Shown: positions 17,640 through 25,864 of the stretch, in pieces
Numbering within the stretch: the first letter of the stretch is position 1
Layout: every line of letters starts with the position of its first letter
Source of the DNA: Chloroflexota bacterium
Lineage (GTDB): Bacteria; Chloroflexota; Anaerolineae; Aggregatilineales; J027
Assembly: GCA_016234595.1 (NCBI GenBank)
Contig: JACRBG010000029.1
Location: 1 to 64,000 of the forward strand
Length of the DNA: 64,000 nucleotides
Direction: 5' to 3'
Translations under genes and position numbers: made by a program
The notes under the pieces: generated by a model
What the model saw: only the letters and a program-made list of their open reading frames with translations
Databases searched by the model: none
Told to the model about the DNA's origin: nothing

Positions 17640-18431
17640 ATGGTCGTGACCAATCAACCCGATGTTTTGAACGAAGCCACCCTAAAAGAAGCCCTCCAAC
17701 AACACCCCTTTCGTTTCTATAAACGAGTCAACAGCACTATGGATATGGCGCGGGACTGGCTGGCGGCTGAACCCAATTTAGCTTCGGGTGCGGTCGTCAT
17801 TGCGGATGAGCAGTTTTCGGGCCGGGGTCGCCTCAATCGCCAATGGCACACTCCCGCTGGTCAAGCCCTCGCCATGAGCCTTATTCTGCGTCCCCAACTC
17901 CCCCCCGAACACTTACAGCGTGTCACCATGGTTGCCGGTGTAGCGGTTGCCGAGACCTTAAACCATCTTTTAATCCCCGGGGTGATTAAATTAAAATGGC
18001 CCAATGATGTCCACCTTGCCGGACGTAAAGTGGCTGGCATTTTGACCGAGGCGCTTTGGCTTGGCGACCAATTGCAAGCCGTTATTGTAGGTATTGGGGT
18101 CAATGTGCGTGTCAACTTTATGGGCACACCCCTCATGGACGGCGCCATCAGCCTCGAAGCGTTTACCTCCGATCCCGTCTTTCGCCCCATCCTCGCCGCG
18201 GAAATTATCCGCCATATTGAAAATTGGGTTGATAAAATTGTCCAGCCTGCCTTGTTAGAAACATGGCGTGCATGGCTTTACACCCTTGGTCAAACTGTCA
18301 ATATCCACACCGCCAATGGCATTGTCACCGGGATAGCTGAAAATGTGGATGAAGTCGGGGCACTCTTGATTAGAGATGGGCATGGTATTGTCCAGCGCAT
18401 TCTGGTTGGCGATGTGACTCCTGCTCAATAA
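17640..18431 (+). CDS. birA: Biotin--[acetyl-CoA carboxylase] ligase
   Basis: 263 aa, ATG at 17640 after AGGGGAA. Attaches biotin to carboxylase subunits through biotinyl-AMP. Motifs: FYKRVNSTMDMARDWL, SGRGRLNRQWHTP (the glycine-rich GRGR biotin loop), IKLKWPNDVHLAGRKVAGILTEA and VIVGIGVNV, followed by the SH3-like C-terminal domain (VNIHTANGIVTGIAENVDEVGALLIRDGHG). The protein starts directly at the catalytic domain, so it lacks the N-terminal helix-turn-helix that makes some BirA proteins repressors. Its neighbours are glycan genes and do not explain its location. Confidence 0.93.
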   Translation: MVVTNQPDVLNEATLKEALQQHPFRFYKRVNSTMDMARDWLAAEPNLASGAVVIADEQFSGRGRLNRQWHTPAGQALAMSLILRPQLPPEHLQRVTMVAGVAVAETLNHLLIPGVIKLKWPNDVHLAGRKVAGILTEALWLGDQLQAVIVGIGVNVRVNFMGTPLMDGAISLEAFTSDPVFRPILAAEIIRHIENWVDKIVQPALLETWRAWLYTLGQTVNIHTANGIVTGIAENVDEVGALLIRDGHGIVQRILVGDVTPAQ

Positions 18432-18488
18432 TAGGGCGTGTATTGGCAATTCAAAGGCAGTCGTAGGCCGATCACTGGTAAACCACTC

Positions 18489-18517
18489 TTGACAGCCTCC
18501 GCTGAATTTCCTAGTCT
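18489..18517 (+). promoter_or_regulatory. Candidate promoter for the 18554 gene
   Basis: A perfect TTGACA (18489-18494) is 17 bp from TAGTCT (18512-18517), a weak -10. The distance to the start codon at 18554 is suitable. Confidence 0.3.
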
Positions 18518-18553
18518 TAGGCCCTTTGGTATCAAATTCACTGGATTAACCAC

Positions 18554-19975
18554 ATGGGCATCCAACTTGACTGGCAAATAGAATCTGACCGAGCCAAACA
18601 GCGGGCCACCGAAGACCCTAATGCTAAACGTTATCGGCGTCGCCAACGTCGCAATTTATTATTGGGCATGACCATTTTGGCGTGTCTGGTAGGCAGCGTC
18701 TTGGGTGGGGTCATTTGGCGCTTGCGTGCGGTGGATAATCAGGTGCGCCAAAATCTATTGGATACTGTCGATGTCGAAATTACCGCCATCAACGTCGGCA
18801 ACTTATCCAACTATATGCAGGTCAAACGCAGCGCCAGTGAAGATTGGCTGCAAAATCAGCGCGACATTTTCAACGAATATCAACAACTCAAACAAGCGGG
18901 TCAATTAGAACTGACAGGCAAAGTGCTAGATGTCACCATTGATGAGCCGCGCGGACGGGTCGTGTTAGAAGAAAAAGTCGCAGGTGTGCCCTATCGTGTG
19001 GTGTGGTTCTATTGGCTCTACGAAGATAATGTCAATGGTCAAGCGGGTTGGCGGCGGGTCCCCCCTGATGTCGAATTTTGGGGTAGTCAGAAAACCATTG
19101 ATAAAGGCAGTCTCAAAGTCGTCTATCACGAACTGGATCGTCGCATGGCCGAAGCAATGGCAAATCAAGTGGATGGTTGGTGGGATGAAGCCTGTTCGCT
19201 ATTGATTTGCAGCGCGGGTCAAGCTCAGCTAACAATTGAAATAGTCCCTGAAACGCTAGCTGGCCCTGAATGGGATTTATATGAAGAGTGGAAAGTGCGC
19301 GTCCCATCGCCTCTATTGCTAGATCGTGGCCGTAACGATGTCCCTTTTACCCCTGAGCTGGAAGCCGCCCTTGCTCATGTCTTGGCTGAAAAACTGGCTG
19401 ATTACAGTCGCGGCAACAGTTTCCGTCCCAATGATTATAGTGACGCTCAATGGCTACAGGAAGAAATAGTGGCGTGGCTGGCGGGTCAGTTTACTTCCAA
19501 TACTGATGATGGGTCGCGCTTTTTCACGACCTTTGATGCAGCCTTTGGATCAACCGCCCCCAGTCAAATACTCAGTAACTTACGCCCCGATTCGACCCTC
19601 AGTGATTTACAACTCGTGACGGGCAATGTCGCTGTTCAAGATTTGGGTCTTGAGCGCCTCAACACCATCAACTGGAATGATTTTTTCCAATGGCGCTTGA
19701 AGCTGGAAGGTGTAACCCTCCGAGATCAAAATCAACCTGCCTGTTATCAGTTATATGATGAAACCATTGCCAATGGCGCGACGGCTGCCAATACCCGCTG
19801 CGCCGCCTATGACCCCAATCAGATCGTGCCTATTGTCAATGGCACGGTCATTACCAACGACACCGATGGCAATCTATTTGCCTATGTAGATGCGCTTGCC
19901 AACCCCAGCGATACAAGCCAACGCGAACAAATCATTTTCCGTTGGGTGGGGTCAACATGGAAGCGCATCAATTAG
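18554..19975 (+). CDS. Single-pass membrane protein of unknown function
   Basis: 473 aa. Short acidic/basic cytoplasmic N-terminus with an Arg cluster (KRYRRRQRRN), one transmembrane helix at about residues 36-58 (LLLGMTILACLVGSVLGGVIW), then ~410 extracytoplasmic residues. The outer part has a charged, possibly coiled segment (EDWLQNQRDIFNEYQQL), a Trp/Tyr-rich section (RVVWFYWLYEDN) and a helical stretch (LEAALAHVLAEKLADYSRGN) with four late Cys. The middle may be related to peptidase-like or NTF2-like folds, but no HExxH or other catalytic motif is seen. It lies 19 bp upstream of the C39-like gene, also membrane-anchored, and the two probably act together. No ribosome site is obvious. Confidence 0.55.
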   Translation: MGIQLDWQIESDRAKQRATEDPNAKRYRRRQRRNLLLGMTILACLVGSVLGGVIWRLRAVDNQVRQNLLDTVDVEITAINVGNLSNYMQVKRSASEDWLQNQRDIFNEYQQLKQAGQLELTGKVLDVTIDEPRGRVVLEEKVAGVPYRVVWFYWLYEDNVNGQAGWRRVPPDVEFWGSQKTIDKGSLKVVYHELDRRMAEAMANQVDGWWDEACSLLICSAGQAQLTIEIVPETLAGPEWDLYEEWKVRVPSPLLLDRGRNDVPFTPELEAALAHVLAEKLADYSRGNSFRPNDYSDAQWLQEEIVAWLAGQFTSNTDDGSRFFTTFDAAFGSTAPSQILSNLRPDSTLSDLQLVTGNVAVQDLGLERLNTINWNDFFQWRLKLEGVTLRDQNQPACYQLYDETIANGATAANTRCAAYDPNQIVPIVNGTVITNDTDGNLFAYVDALANPSDTSQREQIIFRWVGSTWKRIN

Positions 19976-19994
19976 TGGTTTTGGAGTAATTGTT

Positions 19995-21410
19995 ATGGAT
20001 CCCAAAGTGAGTGGAAGTATCCCTCGCTTACAAACCATCGATCAGCACGGGTGGGAGCAAGAAGAAACCAGTAGCTGGTCAAGTCGTCTAGCATGGCTCA
20101 TTTTCGGCTTCAATGTCGGTTTCGCCTTACCCATTGTGCTCATTTTTATCGTGCTGCCCGTCGTTGTGCCGGAAATCCAATTCCGTCGGGCCGAATCCAC
20201 CAGTAATAATTCGCCCAATCAGGTAGTAGTCTATCAAATCATTACCAATATGCCAGCGGCGACCCTAACACCGACCAACACCCTACCACCAAGCCTAACT
20301 CCCACCCCATCCCTAACCCCGACCATTGACAATGGGGCGACGCTTGAATCTATCTTTGTGGCCCAAACCCAAGCCGCCTTTGCCCTCACCGCCATGGCCC
20401 CTACTTCGCCACCCACCATCCCGCCAAGTGCAACGCCAATACCCCCTACCCCAACGCCTTCGCCTGCACCGCAAGCCTTCAAGCTCGATGGTTTCACGTT
20501 TTATCAACAGGGCTGGAACAACTGTGGGCCAGCGAATTTGGCAATGGGGCTATCCTACTTTGATTGGCCGGGAACACAAGATGATACTGCGGCCTATTTG
20601 AAACCAGACCGCGAAGATAAAAATGTCACGCCTCAGCAAATGGTGGATTACGTCAATCGCTTTACCGATTTAAGGGCGATCTGGCGTATGGCGGGTTCGC
20701 TCGACCAAGTCCGTTGGTTGATTGCCAATCAATTTGTGGTGATTGTCGAATCCGGCTATGAGCCAGCAGGTGAGGGCTGGTTCGGGCATTATGAAACTGT
20801 GACAGCCTATGATACCGCCGCCGATACCATCACCGTCTTTGATTCCTACTTAGGGCGTCCCAGCAAACCAACCATTACTTATCCCAGTGCCAAATTTGAC
20901 GGTCAATGGCAGTCGTTCAATCGCAATTTTATCGTCATCTATCCCCCCACTCGTGAAGCCGAACTCGAAGCCTTTTTGGGGTCGGATTGGATTGAAAGTC
21001 TCAATCGCCAAAAAGCAGCCCAAGTCGCTCAACAGGAGGCCGCCAACGATCCTTCCAATCCCTATGCGTGGTCAAATTTGGGCACATCGCTCAATTCGAT
21101 CGGGCGCTACCCTGAAGCCGTTACCGCGTATGAACAGGCGCTTGATCTTGGCCTGCCCTATCGGTTTTTCTGGTATCAATATGGGGTCTTCGAGGCCCTC
21201 ATCCAAACCAGTCGTCTCGACGATGTGCTAACCTTAGTCAACAGCACCCTCAAGACAACCTCGTTTGTCGAAGAAATGTATTACTACTTGGGGCGGGTCT
21301 ACGAAATTCAAGGCAATTCAGCGATGGCCCAAACGGAGTATCAGGAAGCCCTGCAACGTAACCCCAATTATGACCTTGCGGCTATTGCCCTGCGACGGGT
21401 TGGGGGGTAG
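19995..21410 (+). CDS. Membrane-anchored C39-like cysteine peptidase with TPR repeats
   Basis: 471 aa from ATG 19995 (TGGAG at 19982-19986); the longer reading overlaps the preceding gene. Order: short cytoplasmic part, one transmembrane helix (about 38-65), Thr/Pro-rich linker, then a papain-like C39_2 domain starting FYQQGWNNCGPANLAMGL with the catalytic Cys, GHYETVTAYD with the His and TVFDSYLG with the Asp. The C-terminal ~120 residues form TPR-like repeats (PYAWSNLGTSLNSIGRYPEAVTAYEQAL; AQTEYQEALQRNPNY). Probably an extracellular peptidase or transpeptidase recruited to protein partners. The 3' end overlaps the convergent ATPase gene by 29 bp. Confidence 0.85.
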   Translation: MDPKVSGSIPRLQTIDQHGWEQEETSSWSSRLAWLIFGFNVGFALPIVLIFIVLPVVVPEIQFRRAESTSNNSPNQVVVYQIITNMPAATLTPTNTLPPSLTPTPSLTPTIDNGATLESIFVAQTQAAFALTAMAPTSPPTIPPSATPIPPTPTPSPAPQAFKLDGFTFYQQGWNNCGPANLAMGLSYFDWPGTQDDTAAYLKPDREDKNVTPQQMVDYVNRFTDLRAIWRMAGSLDQVRWLIANQFVVIVESGYEPAGEGWFGHYETVTAYDTAADTITVFDSYLGRPSKPTITYPSAKFDGQWQSFNRNFIVIYPPTREAELEAFLGSDWIESLNRQKAAQVAQQEAANDPSNPYAWSNLGTSLNSIGRYPEAVTAYEQALDLGLPYRFFWYQYGVFEALIQTSRLDDVLTLVNSTLKTTSFVEEMYYYLGRVYEIQGNSAMAQTEYQEALQRNPNYDLAAIALRRVGG

Positions 21411-22194
21411 GCTCAACTTCCGTTTCATAAATCATTTGAAGATAGGCTTTCATCACTTCTTGGGTTGCACCATCCATCATCATGCGACCCTTGTGTAGCC
21501 AAATGGCCCGATCACACAGAGCTTTGACTTGTTCAGTTTGGTGCGTCACAATGAGGAGCGTCAACCCATCCTCTTTCATTTTCAGGATACGCTCAATACA
21601 TTTATCCTGAAACGCCGCATCTCCCACTGCCAAAATTTCGTCCACAAACATGATGTCGGGTTTGAGATGCACCGCCACACTAAACCCAAGCCGCGCATAC
21701 ATCCCACTGGAATAGCGCTTCACCGGCAGGTCAATGAACTGCCCCAGTTCGGCAAATTCGATAATATCATGAATCACCGAGTCAAGCTGGCGTGGGGGCA
21801 CGCCTTGCATGGCTGCACTGAGATAAATGTTCTCGCGTCCGCTACGCTCCTGATTAAACCCGGCTCCTAAAGCAATGAGGGTCGAAAACCGTCCTCGCAC
21901 TTTGACATGACCTGTCGTTGGTCGCGTAATCCCACACAAAGTCCGGAACAGGGTACTTTTTCCAGACCCATTGCGGCCCACAATGCCGACCGTCTGCCCC
22001 GCTGGAATAGTAAAAGAGACATCGCGTAGCGCCCAAAACTGTTCCGTTTGTTGGCGTCCCACCGATCGTTTTAGAAACCGTTTAGCCATCTCATTAAATT
22101 CATAGCGAAAACTGGTGCGCTGCTCATTTTGAGAATAGCGCTTAGAAACATTTTCAGCGACGATAATTGGCTCACTTGGTGATATTGCTGTCAT
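21382..22194 (-). CDS. Polysaccharide ABC exporter ATPase (Wzt/TagH type)
   Basis: 270 aa. Powers export of lipid-linked polysaccharide through the adjacent permease. Walker A GIVGRNGSGKSTL, signature YSSGMYARLGFSVAV (the form seen in Wzt, TagH and KpsT), Walker B DIMFVDEILAVGD and the H-loop LLIVTHQ. It has the family's N-terminal KRYSQNEQRTSFRYEF extension but ends soon after the nucleotide-binding domain, so it lacks the C-terminal carbohydrate-binding domain that lets some Wzt proteins read the chain end. The permease stop is 3 bp upstream. Coding ends overlap tail-to-tail with the C39-like gene. Confidence 0.94.
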   Translation of the reverse strand: MTAISPSEPIIVAENVSKRYSQNEQRTSFRYEFNEMAKRFLKRSVGRQQTEQFWALRDVSFTIPAGQTVGIVGRNGSGKSTLFRTLCGITRPTTGHVKVRGRFSTLIALGAGFNQERSGRENIYLSAAMQGVPPRQLDSVIHDIIEFAELGQFIDLPVKRYSSGMYARLGFSVAVHLKPDIMFVDEILAVGDAAFQDKCIERILKMKEDGLTLLIVTHQTEQVKALCDRAIWLHKGRMMMDGATQEVMKAYLQMIYETEVEPTPQPVAGQ

Positions 22195-22197
22195 ATA

Positions 22198-23394
22198 CTA
22201 AAGCCTATCGGCAAACCCATCTTCCCTAGATTTAAAATACACATAACCCATAAAGAGCACAATGACTGATACCACCAATGGAAAATACAAAGTGGCAAAA
22301 TCAGGCGTCTGGGCATACACAATAATATCCCGGTAGGCTTGGAAAAGTGGTACTAATGGATTAATCGCCAGAATAAAACGATAACGGTGTGGAATAAGCG
22401 AGGCTGGATACAATATGGGGGATAAATAAAACAACAATTGCATCAAAACCCCAATAAGCTGAGGAATATCCCGCACAATAACGCTTAGCGATCCTAAAAA
22501 TAGCATCAAGCCCGCCATAAATAGGGCCTGAATCAAAATCAGCATGGGTAAATAAATGTATAACCAGTTAGGCCATACCCCGCTCACCCCGTTGATAACT
22601 AACATAGCCAGAAACATGAAAAATACATCAACCAGCGCTTCCCCCAGCGTAATCAACACCAAAATCTCGCGGGGAAAATAGACTTGGTTGATCAGCCCAA
22701 TTTGGCTAAAAACGCTGGTTGAACCTTTTGTAATCCCTTGTTGAAACAGCGTCCATGGCACCAATGCCGCCAAAAAGAAGGTCACAAAAGGCACTCCTTC
22801 CGAAGTCACCCCTACTCGCAAAAAGCGCGAGAAAACGAATGCCAGTACCAACGAAGTTGAAAGGGGCAACAGGATAATCCAGAAAATCCCTAGCGTAGCT
22901 TGACTATAACGAGACAAAACGTTAAAGCGCAGCCAGATGATCAGCAATACGCGATAGTTCCAAAGTTTAGCCAAGTGAACTGAAACTGGCTCACCATCCG
23001 ACCCTCTCCATAAGGCAGGGATCACCGTAATACAGGGTGAAAAAAGCAAAGCAGCAGCCGCAAAATAGCCTAATTGAAGTTGGGACAACGTGGGTATGAA
23101 AAGCGTTGCTAATCCAACCAATATCCCGGTGGCTAGCCATAGTATGATTAATTGGCGTATAGCAACTGTCAACTTTAGCCCTACACGAATAACTATCCAA
23201 ATGATAAAGTTAGCCACTAGGATTGAAAAAAGCATTAATATGTAGAGGCTAATCGGGTGGGCCTGATAGTCATCCCCTAAAGGTTTGCCATAGGTGTATT
23301 TAAGACGGGTCTGGACGGCGACCAAATTTGCCCCAACCAGTAAGGCGACCATCTTAATAAAGGGAATGATGCTTATTAATGAGGATTTCTTCAA
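22198..23394 (-). CDS. ABC-2 polysaccharide export permease with N-terminal membrane extension
   Basis: 398 aa; Wzm/TagG permeases usually have ~260. The C-terminal ~260 residues match the family: LLIIWLRFNVLSRYSQATLGIFWIILLPL amphipathic entry, FVTFFLAALVPWTLFQQGI, NQVYFPREILVLITLGEALVDVFF, FLGSLSVIVRDIPQLIGVLMQLLFYLSPILYP and NPLVPLFQAYRDII. The first ~135 residues add about four helices (SLISIIPFIKMVALLVGANLV, LYILMLFSILVANFIIWIV, LIILWLATGILVGLATLF, YFAAAALLFSPCITVI). The extension may reshape the export channel or bind a partner. Two-gene operon with the ATPase. Confidence 0.9.
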   Translation of the reverse strand: MKKSSLISIIPFIKMVALLVGANLVAVQTRLKYTYGKPLGDDYQAHPISLYILMLFSILVANFIIWIVIRVGLKLTVAIRQLIILWLATGILVGLATLFIPTLSQLQLGYFAAAALLFSPCITVIPALWRGSDGEPVSVHLAKLWNYRVLLIIWLRFNVLSRYSQATLGIFWIILLPLSTSLVLAFVFSRFLRVGVTSEGVPFVTFFLAALVPWTLFQQGITKGSTSVFSQIGLINQVYFPREILVLITLGEALVDVFFMFLAMLVINGVSGVWPNWLYIYLPMLILIQALFMAGLMLFLGSLSVIVRDIPQLIGVLMQLLFYLSPILYPASLIPHRYRFILAINPLVPLFQAYRDIIVYAQTPDFATLYFPLVVSVIVLFMGYVYFKSREDGFADRL

Positions 23395-23509
23395 TAGACC
23401 ACCTATTGTGATTGCCTTTCAGTAGCTTAGCGGTTTCGCCTTAATCGGGTCTAATTATAAAGCATGGATTTGATAAGGTGTGAGACAACTTTTAAAAGGT
23501 GTATTTTTC

Positions 23510-25864
23510 ATGCGACGTACCGTTGGGCTTGGGTTTGCCCTTTTTGCCTTTTTTATGGGCTTATACTTACTAACCTATCGTGGTCATCCGGTTAGCACCG
23601 ATGAGATGATTCTTTTTGATATGACCGAGAGTGTGGCTCAACGTGGCAACCTACACCCTACCCTAATGTATAATGTCAGTATACTAACCAACCCTACCGG
23701 TGACCCTTTTAAAACACCCGACGATCAATACGAGCCCATTCAGCCCATCTTTGCCACACCACTATTTTGGATCGCCCAGCACTCCGCCAATTTCGGTCGA
23801 ATGCATATGGTCTGGTTCCTCAACATTCCCATTACAGCGCTGACGGTAGTTTTGCTCTATGCTATTGGCTTGCAGCGTGGCTATAGCGTCGCTGTGTCAT
23901 GGCTAGGTGGTTTTCTATATGGCTCGGCAACTTTGGCATGGGTATATAGTCGCTTCTTCTGGCGCGAACCTCTCGTCACCCTATTTTTATTGGCCTGTTA
24001 CGGGGTTGCGCTCCAACTTCAATCCCGCTGGCAGCACAATTACAAGGCTCTAAAGCTCATCATCGCCCTCATCCTATTGTTTCTGGCGGGTTTTCTTTCC
24101 AAAGCAGCCATTATCCTAGCCTTGCCGGGTTTGCTCATCCTAGTCCTGCCTCCTCTACCCATGTTATTCAAAAATCGGGCTTCTATCCAGCGATTGAGCG
24201 TCACAGCGATTGTAGCCATCTTGCTCATTCTCTTAATTTTTAATCTCAATTTGGGGAGTGGTGGCAATCGCTATAATCTAGCCCGGTGGCAAACTTTCCT
24301 TGAAAAACCAGATTGGGGCTATGTTGGCAACTCTCTGTTGGGTTATCAACTAAGCTCCGGGCGCAGCATTTGGTTATATTCGCCTATCTTGTTGCTGGGT
24401 CTTGGGGGGATGTTAATGCTCTGGCGGCAAGGGCAATGGCGCCTAGTAGTTGCCGTCCTCCTCTCCATCTTCATCTTCAGTTTCAGTTATGGCCTAAGTC
24501 GGCGGGCCTTGTGGTGGGGTGGCAATGGTTGGGGCCCGCGCTATCTTTTACTCCTCGTTCCACCCATGATGCTGCTCGTTTTTCCAACCCTTGAATACTT
24601 GCTTAATAAAGGCTGTCAGCTTCGATGGCGCCTAGCAGCAGGCTTACTAGCCCTAGTAAGCATCGGCATCCAAATTTTGGGTATAGCCGTCTATCAGTGG
24701 GATTATTATGATCTGCTGCGTGACAAACAAATCTTGCCGTGGCAAGAGGGCCTTTGGTCAATCAAATGGTCGCCCATCCCCCAATATCTTGATCTATGGC
24801 AAACCAACAAACTGGATATGGCATGGCGTTTTGCCACCCCCCATTGGCAGGCCCCACTCTTAGCAATGGGTCTAATGGTTGGGTCAGGGCTGGTTGCTAT
24901 TTTCTTAGCCCGCCGCCCCGCCACCCATCCCGCCTTCATACCCGCCTTCAGTATCATAGCCTGTCTTCTAATCGGTGGGACGGCCTATAGTTGGCTAGTC
25001 ACTCTCCAAAATGATACTCGCTATACCCTTAATCGCCCTGATATACAGGCGATGATTGACTACTTACAAAAACAAACGAATTCCGAAGACATCGTCTTCC
25101 TTGAAAACCCCGACTATCAACTGCCCCTTATGAATAGTCTCAAATCACCCGGTCTGCTGATGACCCTGCCCTATGCCCCCGGTGAAATCCGCAATCCGAA
25201 TGTCCAACCGCAGGTGGTCTCAGATGATCCCGGGGCCCAAGCGGGTTATCATTCTGTATATGCCATGAAATGGGGCGCCGAGCACTATCAACGTGTTTGG
25301 CTAATTATGAGCTACGGCCCCTTTATAGACTTCGCCCTGCGTCCCCAAGAACACTGGTTAGCCCAGAGTTATTTTTGGGTGGAAACGATTGAAACCAGCC
25401 CTTCTGTACGGGCCATTCGTTTTAATCCAACCCCCGCACCCGGTGGCGCACCTGCCCATATTGTGCCCAATTATTTTAATGAAGAACTGCTACTGGTTGG
25501 CTACGATTTACCCCATGGTACCGTTTATCATCAAGGGGATGTCTTGCCTATATCCTTGCTCTGGCAACCCCTAAAACCGCTCCCCGAAGATTATCTTGTG
25601 AGTGTGCGCCTTTTAAAAGCCGATGGTTCCCTAGTCGCTCAACAAGATGGCTTACCCCAAGCGTCGTTTGGGCATACCTCCCGATGGATTCCAGAGCAAT
25701 TTTATCGAGATAATCATGGCCTTCAGATTCCGCACCAACTTACTCCCGGTCAATATACCATCGAAGTCGTTGTCTATAGCTGGCCCAGCAATACCCGATT
25801 ACCTGTTATCAGCGACACCCAAAAGGGTGATACAGCCCAACTAACCACCATTGAAATCCGCTAA
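23510..25864 (+). CDS. ArnT-like membrane glycosyltransferase, copy 1
   Basis: 784 aa from ATG 23510 (AAAAGG 10 bp upstream); GTG 23480 would add 10 residues. GT-C architecture: about 12 transmembrane helices in residues 1-490 and an acidic first loop after helix 1 (HPVSTDEMILFDMTESVAQRG), where such enzymes keep the catalytic Asp/Glu that accept a polyprenyl-phosphate sugar. A second loop reads LWWGGNGWGPRYLLLLVPP. After the last helix comes an external region of ~280 residues that ends in a beta-sandwich domain (LVSVRLLKADGSLVAQQDGLPQ, YRDNHGLQIP, TPGQYTIEVVVYSW). It is clearly homologous to the next gene. Confidence 0.85.
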   Translation: MRRTVGLGFALFAFFMGLYLLTYRGHPVSTDEMILFDMTESVAQRGNLHPTLMYNVSILTNPTGDPFKTPDDQYEPIQPIFATPLFWIAQHSANFGRMHMVWFLNIPITALTVVLLYAIGLQRGYSVAVSWLGGFLYGSATLAWVYSRFFWREPLVTLFLLACYGVALQLQSRWQHNYKALKLIIALILLFLAGFLSKAAIILALPGLLILVLPPLPMLFKNRASIQRLSVTAIVAILLILLIFNLNLGSGGNRYNLARWQTFLEKPDWGYVGNSLLGYQLSSGRSIWLYSPILLLGLGGMLMLWRQGQWRLVVAVLLSIFIFSFSYGLSRRALWWGGNGWGPRYLLLLVPPMMLLVFPTLEYLLNKGCQLRWRLAAGLLALVSIGIQILGIAVYQWDYYDLLRDKQILPWQEGLWSIKWSPIPQYLDLWQTNKLDMAWRFATPHWQAPLLAMGLMVGSGLVAIFLARRPATHPAFIPAFSIIACLLIGGTAYSWLVTLQNDTRYTLNRPDIQAMIDYLQKQTNSEDIVFLENPDYQLPLMNSLKSPGLLMTLPYAPGEIRNPNVQPQVVSDDPGAQAGYHSVYAMKWGAEHYQRVWLIMSYGPFIDFALRPQEHWLAQSYFWVETIETSPSVRAIRFNPTPAPGGAPAHIVPNYFNEELLLVGYDLPHGTVYHQGDVLPISLLWQPLKPLPEDYLVSVRLLKADGSLVAQQDGLPQASFGHTSRWIPEQFYRDNHGLQIPHQLTPGQYTIEVVVYSWPSNTRLPVISDTQKGDTAQLTTIEIR

